From Flavobacteriaceae bacterium GF1 (GTDB taxonomy: Bacteria > Bacteroidota > Bacteroidia > Flavobacteriales > Flavobacteriaceae), in NCBI GenBank assembly GCA_009797885.1, contig WNKP01000006.1, positions 266,507-330,506 on the forward strand: a DNA stretch of 64,000 nucleotides. Reading direction: 5' to 3'. A program made the translations under genes and the position numbers. A model generated the notes under the pieces. The model did not search any database. It saw nothing but the letters and a program-made list of their open reading frames with translations, and had not been told where the DNA came from. Positions 1 to 7,469 of this stretch are shown one piece after another. Position 1 is the stretch's first letter. The number at the start of each line of letters is the position of its first letter.

Positions 1-1
1 A

Positions 2-541
2 TCCATTGAGATGGGCAGGGCTTATATTGTAAAGGAATATCAGCAAAAGCCCATGCCCCTATTTTTGCTTTGGAAGGGTATTGTGCACACCACACTGCGC
101 TTTCCGGAACACAAATATTTAATTGGTGGGGTAAGTATCAGCAACCAATTCTCGAACTTCTCCAAGTCATTGATGATCGAATTTATGAAGTCCCATTATT
201 GGGATCCTTATGTGGCACAGTATATCCATCCAAAAAAGGAATTTAAGGTAAAGCTTAAAGATGCCGATAAGGAGTTTGTGTTTGATGAAGCCAAAGCGGA
301 CCTCAATAAGTTTGACAGGCTTATTGAAGAAGTGGAACCGGGGAGTCTACGTTTACCGGTATTGATCAAAAAATACATTAAGCAAAACGCCAAGGTGGTG
401 GCCTTTAATGTAGATCCACTTTTTAATAATTCAGTGGACGGATTGATGTACATAAGAATTGCGGACCTACCAGAAAGCACCGTAAAACCTGTGATGGAGG
501 AATTTCAAGCTGAATTGGAACGCAAAATGTCCGAACCTTAA
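2..541 (+). CDS. Hemolysin-like GNAT N-acyltransferase (OlsB-like), C-terminal part
   Basis: The open frame runs in from the left edge, so the gene starts outside the window and only about 179 C-terminal residues are seen. The stretch reading IEMGRAYIV, followed by a PLFLLWKGI segment and a GGVSIS motif, is what one expects in the acetyltransferase_5 (hemolysin/ornithine lipid OlsB-like) fold, which transfers an acyl chain from acyl-ACP to an amine. In Flavobacteriia this fold is usually the second half of a roughly 600-residue protein that begins with a lysophospholipid acyltransferase domain; that fusion cannot be checked here. The stop overlaps the convergent arsC stop by 4 bases. Family assignment is fairly confident, substrate is not. 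Confidence 0.6.
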   Translation, partial: SIEMGRAYIVKEYQQKPMPLFLLWKGIVHTTLRFPEHKYLIGGVSISNQFSNFSKSLMIEFMKSHYWDPYVAQYIHPKKEFKVKLKDADKEFVFDEAKADLNKFDRLIEEVEPGSLRLPVLIKKYIKQNAKVVAFNVDPLFNNSVDGLMYIRIADLPESTVKPVMEEFQAELERKMSEP

Positions 542-960
542 TTCACCAATTCCTCCTTAACAAAGGTCTCACAAAACTCTTTTATGTGGTTCCGGGTTTC
601 CAAAAAAGCACGATGCTTCTCCTCACTGGTCCCTTCCACCTTGGAAGGGTCCTTAAAGTTATGGTGCAAACGTTGGGCATTTTTGGCGGGAATAAATGGA
701 CAGTTTTCCTTGGCATGGTCACAAACGGTAATAATGTAATCCCACTCTATGCCCTCATACTCATCCACGTGATTGGAGGTATGATGGGAAATATCCACGC
801 CATCTTCCTTCATAATGGAAACGGCGCCTGGATTTAGTCCATGTGTTTCTATACCGGCACTATACACCGTTGCCAATTCACTTTGGTAATAATTTAAGTA
901 CCCGTGAGCCATCTGACTGCGACAGGAATTTCCCGTGCACAACACCAATACATTTTTCAT
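538..960 (-). CDS. arsC: Arsenate reductase, low-molecular-weight phosphatase type
   Basis: A 140-residue protein that reduces arsenate to arsenite in the cytosol. The N-terminal P-loop CTGNSCRS has the nucleophilic Cys8 and Arg14 of the LMW tyrosine-phosphatase fold, and Cys80 and Cys87 (CDHAKENC) supply the resolving thiol relay expected of thioredoxin-linked ArsC. Length fits the family. It is the last gene of the leftward cluster arsR-DUF6428-arsN-arsC, 13 bases after the acetyltransferase, so it should be induced through ArsR. Its product, arsenite, needs an exporter (ACR3 or ArsB), and none is present in this window. Confidence 0.93.
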   Translation of the reverse strand: MKNVLVLCTGNSCRSQMAHGYLNYYQSELATVYSAGIETHGLNPGAVSIMKEDGVDISHHTSNHVDEYEGIEWDYIITVCDHAKENCPFIPAKNAQRLHHNFKDPSKVEGTSEEKHRAFLETRNHIKEFCETFVKEELVN

Positions 961-973
961 AACTGAACTTTCT

Positions 974-1468
974 TTACGCTATTCCAACCTTTTTACTTCG
1001 TCTTTCAAAAAGCAAGTTGTCTTTCCAAATCCCGTCATTGGTCTTCCCTATGGATTCCCTTTTGCCCAAAAATCGGAAACCAAGCCGTTCGTGCAATTTG
1101 ATACTTGCTTTGTTTTCGGGAAAAATCCCGGATTGCAGGGTCCAATACCCAGCTTGCTCACTTTCTGCAATGAGTCGCGCCAATAGTACTTTCCCAACGC
1201 CTTTGCCCCGTGCGTTTTCACCGATATAAATACTGATTTCGGCAACCCCTCCATAGACACAACGACTGCTAACGGGTGAAAGGGCGGCCCAACCCTGAAT
1301 GGAGCCATCTTCTTCGGCAATTAGGCGGCACAGTTTTATATGGGCCTTGTCCCAATCCCCATATTGGGGAACATTGGTCTCAAAAGTGGCATATCCCGTG
1401 GCGATGCCTTCGTTATAGATTCGAGCTACATCGCTCCAATCGCTTTGAGTCATTTCTCTAATCACCAT
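974..1468 (-). CDS. GNAT N-acetyltransferase, phosphinothricin/arsinothricin type (ArsN-like)
   Basis: A 164-residue GNAT protein. The opening VIREMTQSDWSDVARIYNEGI, the acetyl-CoA loop ENARGKGVGKVLL and the C-terminal GFRFLGKRESIG fit the phosphinothricin acetyltransferase group. In arsenic operons this group is called ArsN1 and acetylates arsinothricin. I placed the start at the ATG at 1468; a GTG at 1477 directly after the upstream stop is the alternative and would add three residues. It lies between DUF6428 and arsC, so a role in organoarsenical detoxification is likely but inferred only from context. Confidence 0.82.
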   Translation of the reverse strand: MVIREMTQSDWSDVARIYNEGIATGYATFETNVPQYGDWDKAHIKLCRLIAEEDGSIQGWAALSPVSSRCVYGGVAEISIYIGENARGKGVGKVLLARLIAESEQAGYWTLQSGIFPENKASIKLHERLGFRFLGKRESIGKTNDGIWKDNLLFERRSKKVGIA

Positions 1469-1477
1469 AGGAGGCAC

Positions 1478-1966
1478 TTAACAACATCCGCTGCCGGGCA
1501 CACAGGAAACGGCAACGTCTGAAACAACCTCTTCAGGGATACCACAGGTTTCCTTGGCCTTACAATCGGTTTTTTCTACCGCAAGTTTAATAACTAATTC
1601 GTTAGCGTTCCACAACAGGTCATTAACAAAAAGTTGCGCGGTGTGAAAGTTATCGTTACTATATTCAAACTTTACTTCCGCTTCCCTTGCCATTGGTTTA
1701 ATCTTGTCCACCCGATTTAGGATGGACAGTGCCTTACGAACGGTCATGAATTCCTTTTTATCCTTTTCTACCGGACTTTCATAAAGCTGTATTACGGTTT
1801 CCTTCCAATAGTCCGTATTGGCTCCGCAATCAACGGAGTCCACGATGGTATTTTTGATTTCGGTAATATGGTAATTGGCTTTTACGAATTCTCCTTGCCG
1901 GTATTCAAATAATAGCGATTTGTTCTGATGGGATTCAAGTGTCTCCAATAATTCTTTTGTTTGCAT
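1478..1966 (-). CDS. DUF6428 family protein of the ars operon
   Basis: A 162-residue cytosolic protein of the family DUF6428, which is regularly found in Bacteroidota arsenic operons. Its function is unknown. The C terminus carries a cluster of cysteines (KETCGIPEE, then CVPGSGCC), which could bind a thiophilic ion such as arsenite; that is inference. The ATG at 1966 is used; it follows the arsR stop by two bases, so the two are co-transcribed and probably translationally coupled. Confidence 0.8.
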   Translation of the reverse strand: MQTKELLETLESHQNKSLLFEYRQGEFVKANYHITEIKNTIVDSVDCGANTDYWKETVIQLYESPVEKDKKEFMTVRKALSILNRVDKIKPMAREAEVKFEYSNDNFHTAQLFVNDLLWNANELVIKLAVEKTDCKAKETCGIPEEVVSDVAVSCVPGSGCC

Positions 1967-1968
1967 GA

Positions 1969-2292
1969 TTAACAGCAATTTTGATTAATACTAGAGAAAA
2001 AAGAGTTGAAAAACTGCTGCAGTTCCAACCATTTTTCCTGATCGATACAATAACAAAGGTTCTTACCTTCAAAGGTTCCCTTTAGTAACCCAATTTTTTT
2101 GATTTCGTTTAGGTGTTGGGAAATAGTGGGTTGCGCAAGACCAATCTCATCCACCAAATCCGTGCAAATACAACTATCCTGTTTGCTTATAAATTCCAGG
2201 ATGGCTATCCTCGCTGGATGGGCCATGACTTTGGCGGCCTGGGCCAGTTCATTATGGCGGATGGAAAAGATATGTGTTTTTGTTGCTCCCAT
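1969..2292 (-). CDS. arsR: ArsR-family arsenic-responsive repressor
   Basis: A 107-residue winged-helix repressor that heads the ars cluster. The recognition region reads GLAQPTISQHLNEIKKIGLL, and the preceding helix holds the SCICTDLV motif, equivalent to the arsenite-binding CxC of classical ArsR proteins. Extra cysteines (CYC, and CC at the end) may add ligands. The ATG at 2292 is chosen; a TTG six codons upstream would start inside the palindromic operator. Binding of arsenite is expected to release it from DNA and derepress arsR, DUF6428, the acetyltransferase and arsC. Confidence 0.92.
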   Translation of the reverse strand: MGATKTHIFSIRHNELAQAAKVMAHPARIAILEFISKQDSCICTDLVDEIGLAQPTISQHLNEIKKIGLLKGTFEGKNLCYCIDQEKWLELQQFFNSFFSSINQNCC

Positions 2293-2301
2293 TATAAAAT
2301 G

Positions 2302-2313
2302 ATATTGCAATAT
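2302..2313. promoter_or_regulatory. Candidate ArsR operator overlapping the ars promoter
   Basis: ATATTGCAATAT is a perfect 12-base palindrome ten bases upstream of the arsR ATG. On the minus strand it overlaps TAATATTG (2308-2315), one mismatch from the flavobacterial -7 box TAnnTTTG. A repressor bound here would block polymerase. Assignment to ArsR is by position. Confidence 0.55.
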
Positions 2314-2333
2314 TACGATGATATATTGAAATA

Positions 2334-2363
2334 AAAAAGGTCAGAAGCATTTTTCTGACCTTT
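2334..2363 (-). terminator. Rho-independent terminator after the TM2 gene
   Basis: An 11-base perfect stem (2336-2346 with 2353-2363, core AAAGGTCAGAA) with a 6-base loop. On the minus strand it is followed by a T-rich run. It sits 6 bases beyond the TM2-gene stop and before arsR, so it separates the two units. Confidence 0.8.
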
Positions 2364-2368
2364 GGAGT

Positions 2369-2803
2369 CTAGAACCAAGGTTTTTTGCCCACTTGATAGG
2401 TGTTGTAAAACTCTTCATCTGACTTGGTCAGATAAATAATTCCTTCAATAAGCCCAACTAGGCCTGTTGCCCATACTAAAAATACACCTACTCCTACACA
2501 TGTTAGTACCATCCCGACAACCGTTATGCCCAACAAGATGAAACCTTCTTTTTGATACCCTAAAATGAATTTGTGGATACCTAGCGAACCTACAATAATT
2601 CCGAGGATACCTGCCAAGATTTTTTTGTTGTCCCCGCTGGCATTTTTAAGTCCCTCTGAGAATTCATTAGCGGTTTTCTTGGCTTCATCGGCAAAATCAC
2701 TGGCTGCTTCTTTGGCATCTGCAGCTGCATCCTTGGCGGCTTCCTTTGCTTTGTCAAAAGCTTCTTCGGCCTTATCTCCTAAATCTTTTTTTTCTTCAGA
2801 CAT
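2369..2803 (-). CDS. TM2 domain protein with Ala/Lys/Glu-rich helical N terminus
   Basis: A 144-residue membrane protein. Residues 1-60 form a charged, alanine-rich amphipathic repeat (EEAFDKAKEAAKDAAADAKEAA) resembling LEA or YtxH-like helices. Residues 62-130 form a TM2 domain, seen in the two hydrophobic segments ILAGILGIIVGSLGIHKFILG and the VGMVL..LVWATGLVGLIEGI hairpin. TM2 proteins are common in Bacteroidota, with no assigned activity. The gene is alone, with its own terminator; upstream lies the inverted-repeat element at 2889-3099. Confidence 0.8.
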   Translation of the reverse strand: MSEEKKDLGDKAEEAFDKAKEAAKDAAADAKEAASDFADEAKKTANEFSEGLKNASGDNKKILAGILGIIVGSLGIHKFILGYQKEGFILLGITVVGMVLTCVGVGVFLVWATGLVGLIEGIIYLTKSDEEFYNTYQVGKKPWF

Positions 2804-3100
2804 GGTTTTTTTTTATGTGGGTTGAACAATGTTAAATGTAGCAATTTTTTTGATACTCCAATGAATTGTCCATCAGTGTTTTACTCAGAGCCTGTTTGGG
2901 AATTTGTCAATTGTTTTCTTATGTCCCTTTTTGCAGCCAGCGCACCATCCGGCCCCTCTTTCAAAGGCCAAACCGTTGGCCTTTTCTTCCGGTCCTGTTA
3001 AAATTTTAGTCCATAACTATGGCTATGGACTAAAATTTTGCCTCGTTCCGCACTAAAAATGGCCTATAACAATTCCAATCACGAATTCCCAAACAGGCTC
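2804..3100. other. Intergenic stretch, mostly an inverted-repeat element
   Basis: This 297-base gap between the TM2 gene and the ferredoxin is mostly the inverted-repeat element at 2889-3099. The remaining 85 bases must hold the TM2 promoter. I see only a weak -7-like TACATTTA on the minus strand. Small open frames here are not supported. Confidence 0.6.
2889..3099. mobile_element. MITE-like inverted-repeat element, copy 1
   Basis: A 211-base non-coding element with terminal inverted repeats (AGCCTGTTTGGGAATT at left, its complement at 3084-3099). Inside is a 16-bp perfect hairpin (3000-3015 with 3024-3039, loop ACTATGGC). The flanks CTCAG (2884-2888) and CTCAA (3100-3104) look like a 5-base target duplication with one change. 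A second copy lies at 32261-32416. Copy 1 has about 55 extra bases (about 2933-2989) containing a small hairpin (2963-2971 with 2976-2984). The ferredoxin stop codon (3103-3101) lies in the right flank. No transposase is encoded, so movement would need help in trans. Confidence 0.7.
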
Positions 3101-3331
3101 TCAAACCAATTTGGTGCTGATAATTTTTACGGGACACGCTTTTTGGGCTTCCTTACATGGAGTATAGCTGGCATCATCAGTGGATTTGAAGGTATGGAAT
3201 CCCTTTTTCTCTACCGAATGTAATAAAACGCTCTTGCCATCATTACGTGCCATTTGAAAATACGCTGGCGCCAACTCCACACAGTAGTTACAGCCTATGC
3301 ACTTTTTACGTTGTAGGGTAACCACTACCAT
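3101..3331 (-). CDS. Small 4Fe-4S ferredoxin
   Basis: A 76-residue electron carrier with Cys11, Cys14, Cys17 (CIGCNYC) and Cys66 followed by Pro (ACPV), the set for one [4Fe-4S] cluster; Cys59 is an extra cysteine. The ATG overlaps the stop of the U32 gene (TGATG), so translation is coupled. This suggests the ferredoxin supplies electrons or cluster chemistry to that enzyme. The last codon ends in the flank of an inverted-repeat element without altering the reading frame. Confidence 0.85.
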   Translation of the reverse strand: MVVVTLQRKKCIGCNYCVELAPAYFQMARNDGKSVLLHSVEKKGFHTFKSTDDASYTPCKEAQKACPVKIISTKLV

Positions 3332-4575
3332 CAGGTATTCTTTACAATTTTATACAGTTTGTCCGATGGTCTTATGCGGAAATCCAAAGGGATGGTGCAC
3401 GAATCGTTCTTGGTCGCCTTTTCCTTTTTTTCGTCATTGACCAACATTTGGGTGAGCACAAATTCCTTGGCACCCGTAGTGGGACCGGTTATCAATACGG
3501 TGTCGCCAATGTTCAGGTCATAGGCCTCTATTTTGAACTCCCCGATTTTTGCTTTGGGAAAATAATGCTGCCCTTTACCTAAATAGACCTTTTTCTGGGT
3601 GGCCTTGGAACCATCCACATTGCTCCATTCCCCCAATTTCTGCCCCAGGTAATAGCCGCTCCAAAAGCCCCGGTTGTATACTTTTTTGAGCTCTTCCATC
3701 CAATGGGCCACCTTAACCTGGTCATAGGTTCCCTTATAATGGGTATCGATGGCCTCTCGATAGGTTTTTATTACCTTGGCCACATATTCAGGAGCACGCC
3801 CGCGCCCTTCAATTTTGAGTACTTTGGCCCCAGCAGCTATGACCTGATCCAAAAAATCCAATGTACAGAGATCTTTGGGGGACATCATGTATTCGTTATC
3901 CAATGCTATCTCGAAACCGGTATCCTGGTCGATTACTGTATACTTTTTCCGGCAGTTTTGCTTGCATGCCCCTCTATTGGCCGAAGAATTGTGGGCGTGT
4001 AGGCTTAGGTAACATTTTCCTGAAACCGCCATGCAGAGTGCTCCATGTCCAAAGATTTCAATTTCCACCAAATTACCCGAAGGCCCCCTAACATTTTCCT
4101 TTTTGATCTGATCGGTGATTTTTTGGATTTGCCGTAGGCTCAGTTCCCTGCTCAGTACCATGGTGTCCGCAAACAAGGCATAAAATTTCACCGTTTCTAT
4201 GTTGGTGATATTGATTTGTGTGGAGATGTGGACTTCCATCCCAATTTGGCGTGCATACGCAATAACGGCCTGGTCCATAGCGATTACCGCAGTGATCTCC
4301 GCAGCTTTGGCCGCATTGAGGAGGGTCTTTACAAGCGATAGGTCATGGTCATAAATAATGGTGTTCAAGGTAAGGTAGGTACGTACATTTTTGGCCCTGC
4401 ACCGTTCTGCCACCTCTTGCAGATCGTTAAGACCAAAGTTGATATTGGACCGTGCCCGCATATTGAGTTGTTCCACACCAAAATAGACCGAATCCGCCCC
4501 ATTGTCCAAAGCGGCCTGAAGTGACTCAAAATTGCCCGCCGGGGCCATAAGCTCTATTTTTCCCGTTGTTGTCAT
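3331..4575 (-). CDS. U32-family protein, probable tRNA/rRNA hydroxylation enzyme (TrhP/RlhA group)
   Basis: A 414-residue protein labelled 'peptidase U32' in most genomes. Residues 173-191 match the U32 signature E-x-F-x2-G-[SA]-x-C-x4-G-x-C-x-[LIVM]-S exactly. Cys181, Cys188, Cys204 and Cys208 form the conserved cysteine set thought to hold an iron-sulfur cluster. The E. coli relatives YegQ (TrhP) and YdcP (RlhA) hydroxylate tRNA uridine 34 and 23S rRNA cytidine rather than cutting proteins. The coupled ferredoxin agrees with an Fe-S redox role. Which RNA is modified here cannot be told from sequence. Confidence 0.85.
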   Translation of the reverse strand: MTTTGKIELMAPAGNFESLQAALDNGADSVYFGVEQLNMRARSNINFGLNDLQEVAERCRAKNVRTYLTLNTIIYDHDLSLVKTLLNAAKAAEITAVIAMDQAVIAYARQIGMEVHISTQINITNIETVKFYALFADTMVLSRELSLRQIQKITDQIKKENVRGPSGNLVEIEIFGHGALCMAVSGKCYLSLHAHNSSANRGACKQNCRKKYTVIDQDTGFEIALDNEYMMSPKDLCTLDFLDQVIAAGAKVLKIEGRGRAPEYVAKVIKTYREAIDTHYKGTYDQVKVAHWMEELKKVYNRGFWSGYYLGQKLGEWSNVDGSKATQKKVYLGKGQHYFPKAKIGEFKIEAYDLNIGDTVLITGPTTGAKEFVLTQMLVNDEKKEKATKNDSCTIPLDFRIRPSDKLYKIVKNT

Positions 4576-4594
4576 GCCAAGATTTCCAGTGGGG

Positions 4595-4602
4595 CAAAAT
4601 TA
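4595..4602 (-). promoter_or_regulatory. Probable -7 box for the U32-ferredoxin operon
   Basis: TAATTTTG on the minus strand matches TAnnTTTG and lies 20 bases upstream of the U32 ATG, giving a short leader. No TTG at the usual -33 spacing was found. Confidence 0.4.
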
Positions 4603-4644
4603 CAAAATGGGCGGCAATGCACTACGCATTTGAAGGTATTGGTC

Positions 4645-5037
4645 CTATTGGTCCAGGAAAGCTTTGTCCACGGGTTCCCAAAGTTCTATTTTATTGCCCT
4701 CGGGGTCCAATATCCATCCAAATTTACCGTAATCGTATTCTTCCATTTCACCAACAACGGTTACGCCTTCCTCTTTGAGGACCTCCAAAAGCGCTTCTAG
4801 ATTTTCCACCCGGAAGTTCATCATAAACTGTTTTTCACTGGGCTGAAAATAGGTGGTATTTTCCTTAAAGGGACTCCATTGTGTTGAACAGTCGTTTCCG
4901 TCCTGGTCTCTCCACCAGAATGTCCATCCGTATTGATCTGTGGGGATTCCCAAATGGGTCTTGTACCAACTTTTAATTTCATCCGGATTCTTGGTTTTAA
5001 AAAAGAATCCTCCCAGGCCTGTTACTCTTTTTTTCAT
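4645..5037 (-). CDS. VOC superfamily (glyoxalase/bleomycin-resistance fold) protein
   Basis: A 130-residue single-domain protein with two beta-alpha-beta-beta-beta modules: GLGGFFFKTKNPDEIKSWYK at the start and FGWILDPEGNKIELWEP at the end, the usual DPxGNxIELW closing motif. VOC proteins bind a metal and act as lyases, dioxygenases or antibiotic-binding proteins; substrate is unknown. Its ATG overlaps the DUF1801 stop by four bases (ATGA), so the two genes are a coupled pair. Confidence 0.85.
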   Translation of the reverse strand: MKKRVTGLGGFFFKTKNPDEIKSWYKTHLGIPTDQYGWTFWWRDQDGNDCSTQWSPFKENTTYFQPSEKQFMMNFRVENLEALLEVLKEEGVTVVGEMEEYDYGKFGWILDPEGNKIELWEPVDKAFLDQ

Positions 5038-5489
5038 CTTTTTGTGTTTTTTTCATATAGTGTAATCCAATCTTCCAAGGTCATTTTTTGACACAGCTCC
5101 CCGATCAATGGATAGGGGATATTTTCCACTTTTTTAAATCGGATGCAACTTTTCCCCATATCCAATTTGGTCTTCACATACTTGGGATATTCCCCAACAA
5201 ACCAGTCCAGCAGGTTTTTGTCAGCGTAGATACCGGAATGGTAAAGGGCCACAAAATTCTTCTGGGAGGCAATATTGATGAACGGTAAGGGCAATTTTGG
5301 ATCACAATGATACCCATGGGGATAAATGGAATGTGGGACAAAATACCCTATCATTTTATACGATATGCCCTCTTCAAAACCTTTGGGCAAATTGTTTTTA
5401 ACGGTGTCCCGAAGTTTGGAAATTGCAGCAGTGCGTTCTTTGGGCACCTTTGTAATGTATTCCTCTACGGTATTGGCATCTATGGTCAT
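5034..5489 (-). CDS. DUF1801 domain protein (YdhG-like)
   Basis: A 151-residue cytosolic protein of the DUF1801/YdhG group, recognised by the opening helix TVEEYITKVPKERTAAISKLRDTV, the GFEEGISYKMIGY segment and the C-terminal KSCIRFKKVENIP. Members have a TBP-like or SRPBCC-adjacent fold and no settled activity. It is coupled to the downstream VOC gene and starts 11 bases after the DUF4199 stop, suggesting one transcript. Confidence 0.85.
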   Translation of the reverse strand: MTIDANTVEEYITKVPKERTAAISKLRDTVKNNLPKGFEEGISYKMIGYFVPHSIYPHGYHCDPKLPLPFINIASQKNFVALYHSGIYADKNLLDWFVGEYPKYVKTKLDMGKSCIRFKKVENIPYPLIGELCQKMTLEDWITLYEKNTKR

Positions 5490-5500
5490 GATAAAATGGT

Positions 5501-6007
5501 TTATTTACGTTGTAGGATTACCGCCGAAATCAAGGAAATAATGAATCCAATCACCAAAACCGTTCCACTCATTACGGCAAAAAGAAAAAAACTGTTCGAA
5601 AAAAGTTCCCGTTGCGACTCCAACTCCCGTAGTTTTAATTCAACTTCGTTGGCGGGTAATGTGTTCTTCATTTCCTCAATGGCATTGTTGTAATACGTTT
5701 GGGTGAAATCTGGATTGAGGTATTTCACATAAATGGTGTCGATTATCCCAAAACCTATCGCGGTAATAAGACTAATGAGGATACCGATCAACAACGCCTT
5801 TTTAAAACTGATTCTTCCTGAATTTTCCTTATCCCTAAAGTTTTTGATACCGAAGAACACAAACGAGAGCGATACGATCATGGATAAATAGCCAAGGGCC
5901 TCGCCCGAAGCAAAATCACTGTCCTTTAAAAGGAACCAAGTGGCAAGAAATAGAATGGTGATGGTCAACGCTCCATAAAGGCCATATCTAAGGACTGTTT
6001 TTTTCAT
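5501..6007 (-). CDS. DUF4199 family inner-membrane protein
   Basis: A 168-residue membrane protein with four predicted helices: YGLYGALTITILFLATWFLL, the LGYLSMIVSLSFVFFGI segment, a GILISLITAIGFGII segment and a C-terminal FAVMSGTVLVIGFIISLIS helix. Between the third and fourth is a charged helical loop. DUF4199 is almost confined to Bacteroidota and has no known function. The ATG at 6007 (MKKTVLRYG) is preferred; 19 further codons upstream are open but lack membrane-protein character. The upstream neighbour is a membrane-tethered HTH gene, a pairing that may be regulatory. Confidence 0.82.
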   Translation of the reverse strand: MKKTVLRYGLYGALTITILFLATWFLLKDSDFASGEALGYLSMIVSLSFVFFGIKNFRDKENSGRISFKKALLIGILISLITAIGFGIIDTIYVKYLNPDFTQTYYNNAIEEMKNTLPANEVELKLRELESQRELFSNSFFLFAVMSGTVLVIGFIISLISAVILQRK

Positions 6008-6108
6008 TGGATTTGTATTTTGATTGGACTCAAATGTAGGGCCGGTTGGACCAAAACCATTCATACTAAAGTACCAAAAAGCTGGTACTTTGGGCGGAAC
6101 CCAAGGGC

Positions 6109-6522
6109 CTATTGGGGAATTAGCGAGAGTTCTTTGGCAATTTGGATGGCCTGCGTGCGCCGTTTGGCATTGAGTTTTACCAAAAGATTGGACACGTGCG
6201 TCTTGATGGTACTTTCCGAAATATGAAGCTTTTTACCAATTTCCTTATTGGAAAGCCCTTTTGCTATTTCTATGAGCACCTCATATTCCCTATCGCTTAT
6301 GCCAAGGGTCTTGACCTTTTTGAAATCAACGTGATTGGGTTCCCGGACGGATTGCGCTTTCCGCCGATTGATATACAGTCCAATTCCGAGGAAGACAATG
6401 GCCACTATGGAGATAACGATTTCAATGGACGTATTCCCGGAAATAAAGGAATACTCTCCCAACTTAAATAGGACAAGCAAGGAAATGATTAGTGCCGAAA
6501 AGACAAAAATGGTCTTCTTCAC
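6109..6522 (-). CDS. Membrane-anchored LuxR-type HTH regulator without receiver domain
   Basis: A 137-residue protein. Two hydrophobic segments lie near the N terminus (IFVFSALIISLLVLFKL, then IEIVISIVAIVFLGIGLYI). A GerE/LuxR helix-turn-helix follows: SDREYEVLIEIAKGLSNKEI, then HISESTIKTHVSNLLVKL. There is no receiver or ligand domain, so the DNA-binding head is held at the membrane. The start is taken as GTG at 6522 (reads MKKTIF), eight bases after the hydroxyacid dehydrogenase stop; a TTG at 6537 is possible. Such short regulators are common beside DUF4199 or similar membrane genes in this family. Target unknown. Confidence 0.8.
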   Translation of the reverse strand: MKKTIFVFSALIISLLVLFKLGEYSFISGNTSIEIVISIVAIVFLGIGLYINRRKAQSVREPNHVDFKKVKTLGISDREYEVLIEIAKGLSNKEIGKKLHISESTIKTHVSNLLVKLNAKRRTQAIQIAKELSLIPQ

Positions 6523-6530
6523 CTTTAAAT

Positions 6531-7469
6531 TTAGCAAAATTTCGCCTTGATCTTGTCTACAATGGTCTGGGCCAGTTTTTCCTTACTTTCCACGGTCCAG
6601 CCGGCAACATGCGGGGTTAACAGAACATTGGGCGCTTTTCTCAGGTATTTAAAAGGTTTGGGTTTGTTCATGAACCAATCCTCAAAGTCAAAGGACTTTT
6701 TTTCATATTCCAAAACATCCAATCCAGCCCCAAGGATCTTGCCCGATTTTAAGGCTTCTACCAGGTCCTTGGTCACCACACATTTTCCACGGGCCGTGTT
6801 CAAAAACCAAAAAGGGTTGTGGAAGGCATTGATGAACTCGCGATTTATCATCCCGTTGCTGGTTTCCGTCAAGGGAACGTGCAGGCTGATCACATCCGAT
6901 TTTTGCTGGAGTTCCAAAATCCCTACCTGACGGGCGTTTTCATCGCCCACACCACCAATAATGTCATAGCAAATGACTTCAACATCAAAACCCTGTAACT
7001 TTTTGGCAAAAGCTTTTCCCATATTGCCATAACCGATGATTCCAACAGTCTTTCCGTTGAGTTCCGTTCCCCGATTTCCTTCACGGTCCCATTTTCCCTT
7101 TCGGACCTCGCGGTGGGCCTTGATCATTTTGTTCATTAGGGAAAGCAACAGTCCAAGGGTATGTTCCCCTACGGCGTTTCTGTTTCCTTCCGGGGCATTG
7201 GCCAAAAACACATCCCTTTCCCGGGCATAACGAACATCAATATTTTCTAGCCCGGCACCTACCCTCCCAACAAATTTTAGGTTTTTCGCTTTGTCCAAAA
7301 AGCGTTGATCGATAGGGAAACGACTTCTGATGATAATACCATCGTACTCTTGGATCTTTTCCTCAATTTCCTTTTTGGAAGAGGTATAGTCTTCATGGTT
7401 TTCGAATCCCAACTCGGCCAACTTCTCCAGCAGTAGGGGGTGATTGGTATCTAAATGAAGGACCTTCAT
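6531..7469 (-). CDS. NAD-dependent D-2-hydroxyacid dehydrogenase
   Basis: A 312-residue cytosolic oxidoreductase. It has the Rossmann motif GYGNMG (146-151), and the catalytic triad Arg227 (NTARGK), Glu254 (VLEYE) and His287 (TPHVAG) typical of D-2-hydroxyacid dehydrogenases. It resembles phosphoglycerate dehydrogenase without the C-terminal ACT domain. The exact hydroxyacid cannot be told. An insertion around 256-275 (SFDFEDWFMNKPKPFKYL) is characteristic of a flavobacterial subgroup. The ATG overlaps the cupin stop by four bases, so it is coupled to that gene. Confidence 0.9.
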   Translation of the reverse strand: MKVLHLDTNHPLLLEKLAELGFENHEDYTSSKKEIEEKIQEYDGIIIRSRFPIDQRFLDKAKNLKFVGRVGAGLENIDVRYARERDVFLANAPEGNRNAVGEHTLGLLLSLMNKMIKAHREVRKGKWDREGNRGTELNGKTVGIIGYGNMGKAFAKKLQGFDVEVICYDIIGGVGDENARQVGILELQQKSDVISLHVPLTETSNGMINREFINAFHNPFWFLNTARGKCVVTKDLVEALKSGKILGAGLDVLEYEKKSFDFEDWFMNKPKPFKYLRKAPNVLLTPHVAGWTVESKEKLAQTIVDKIKAKFC

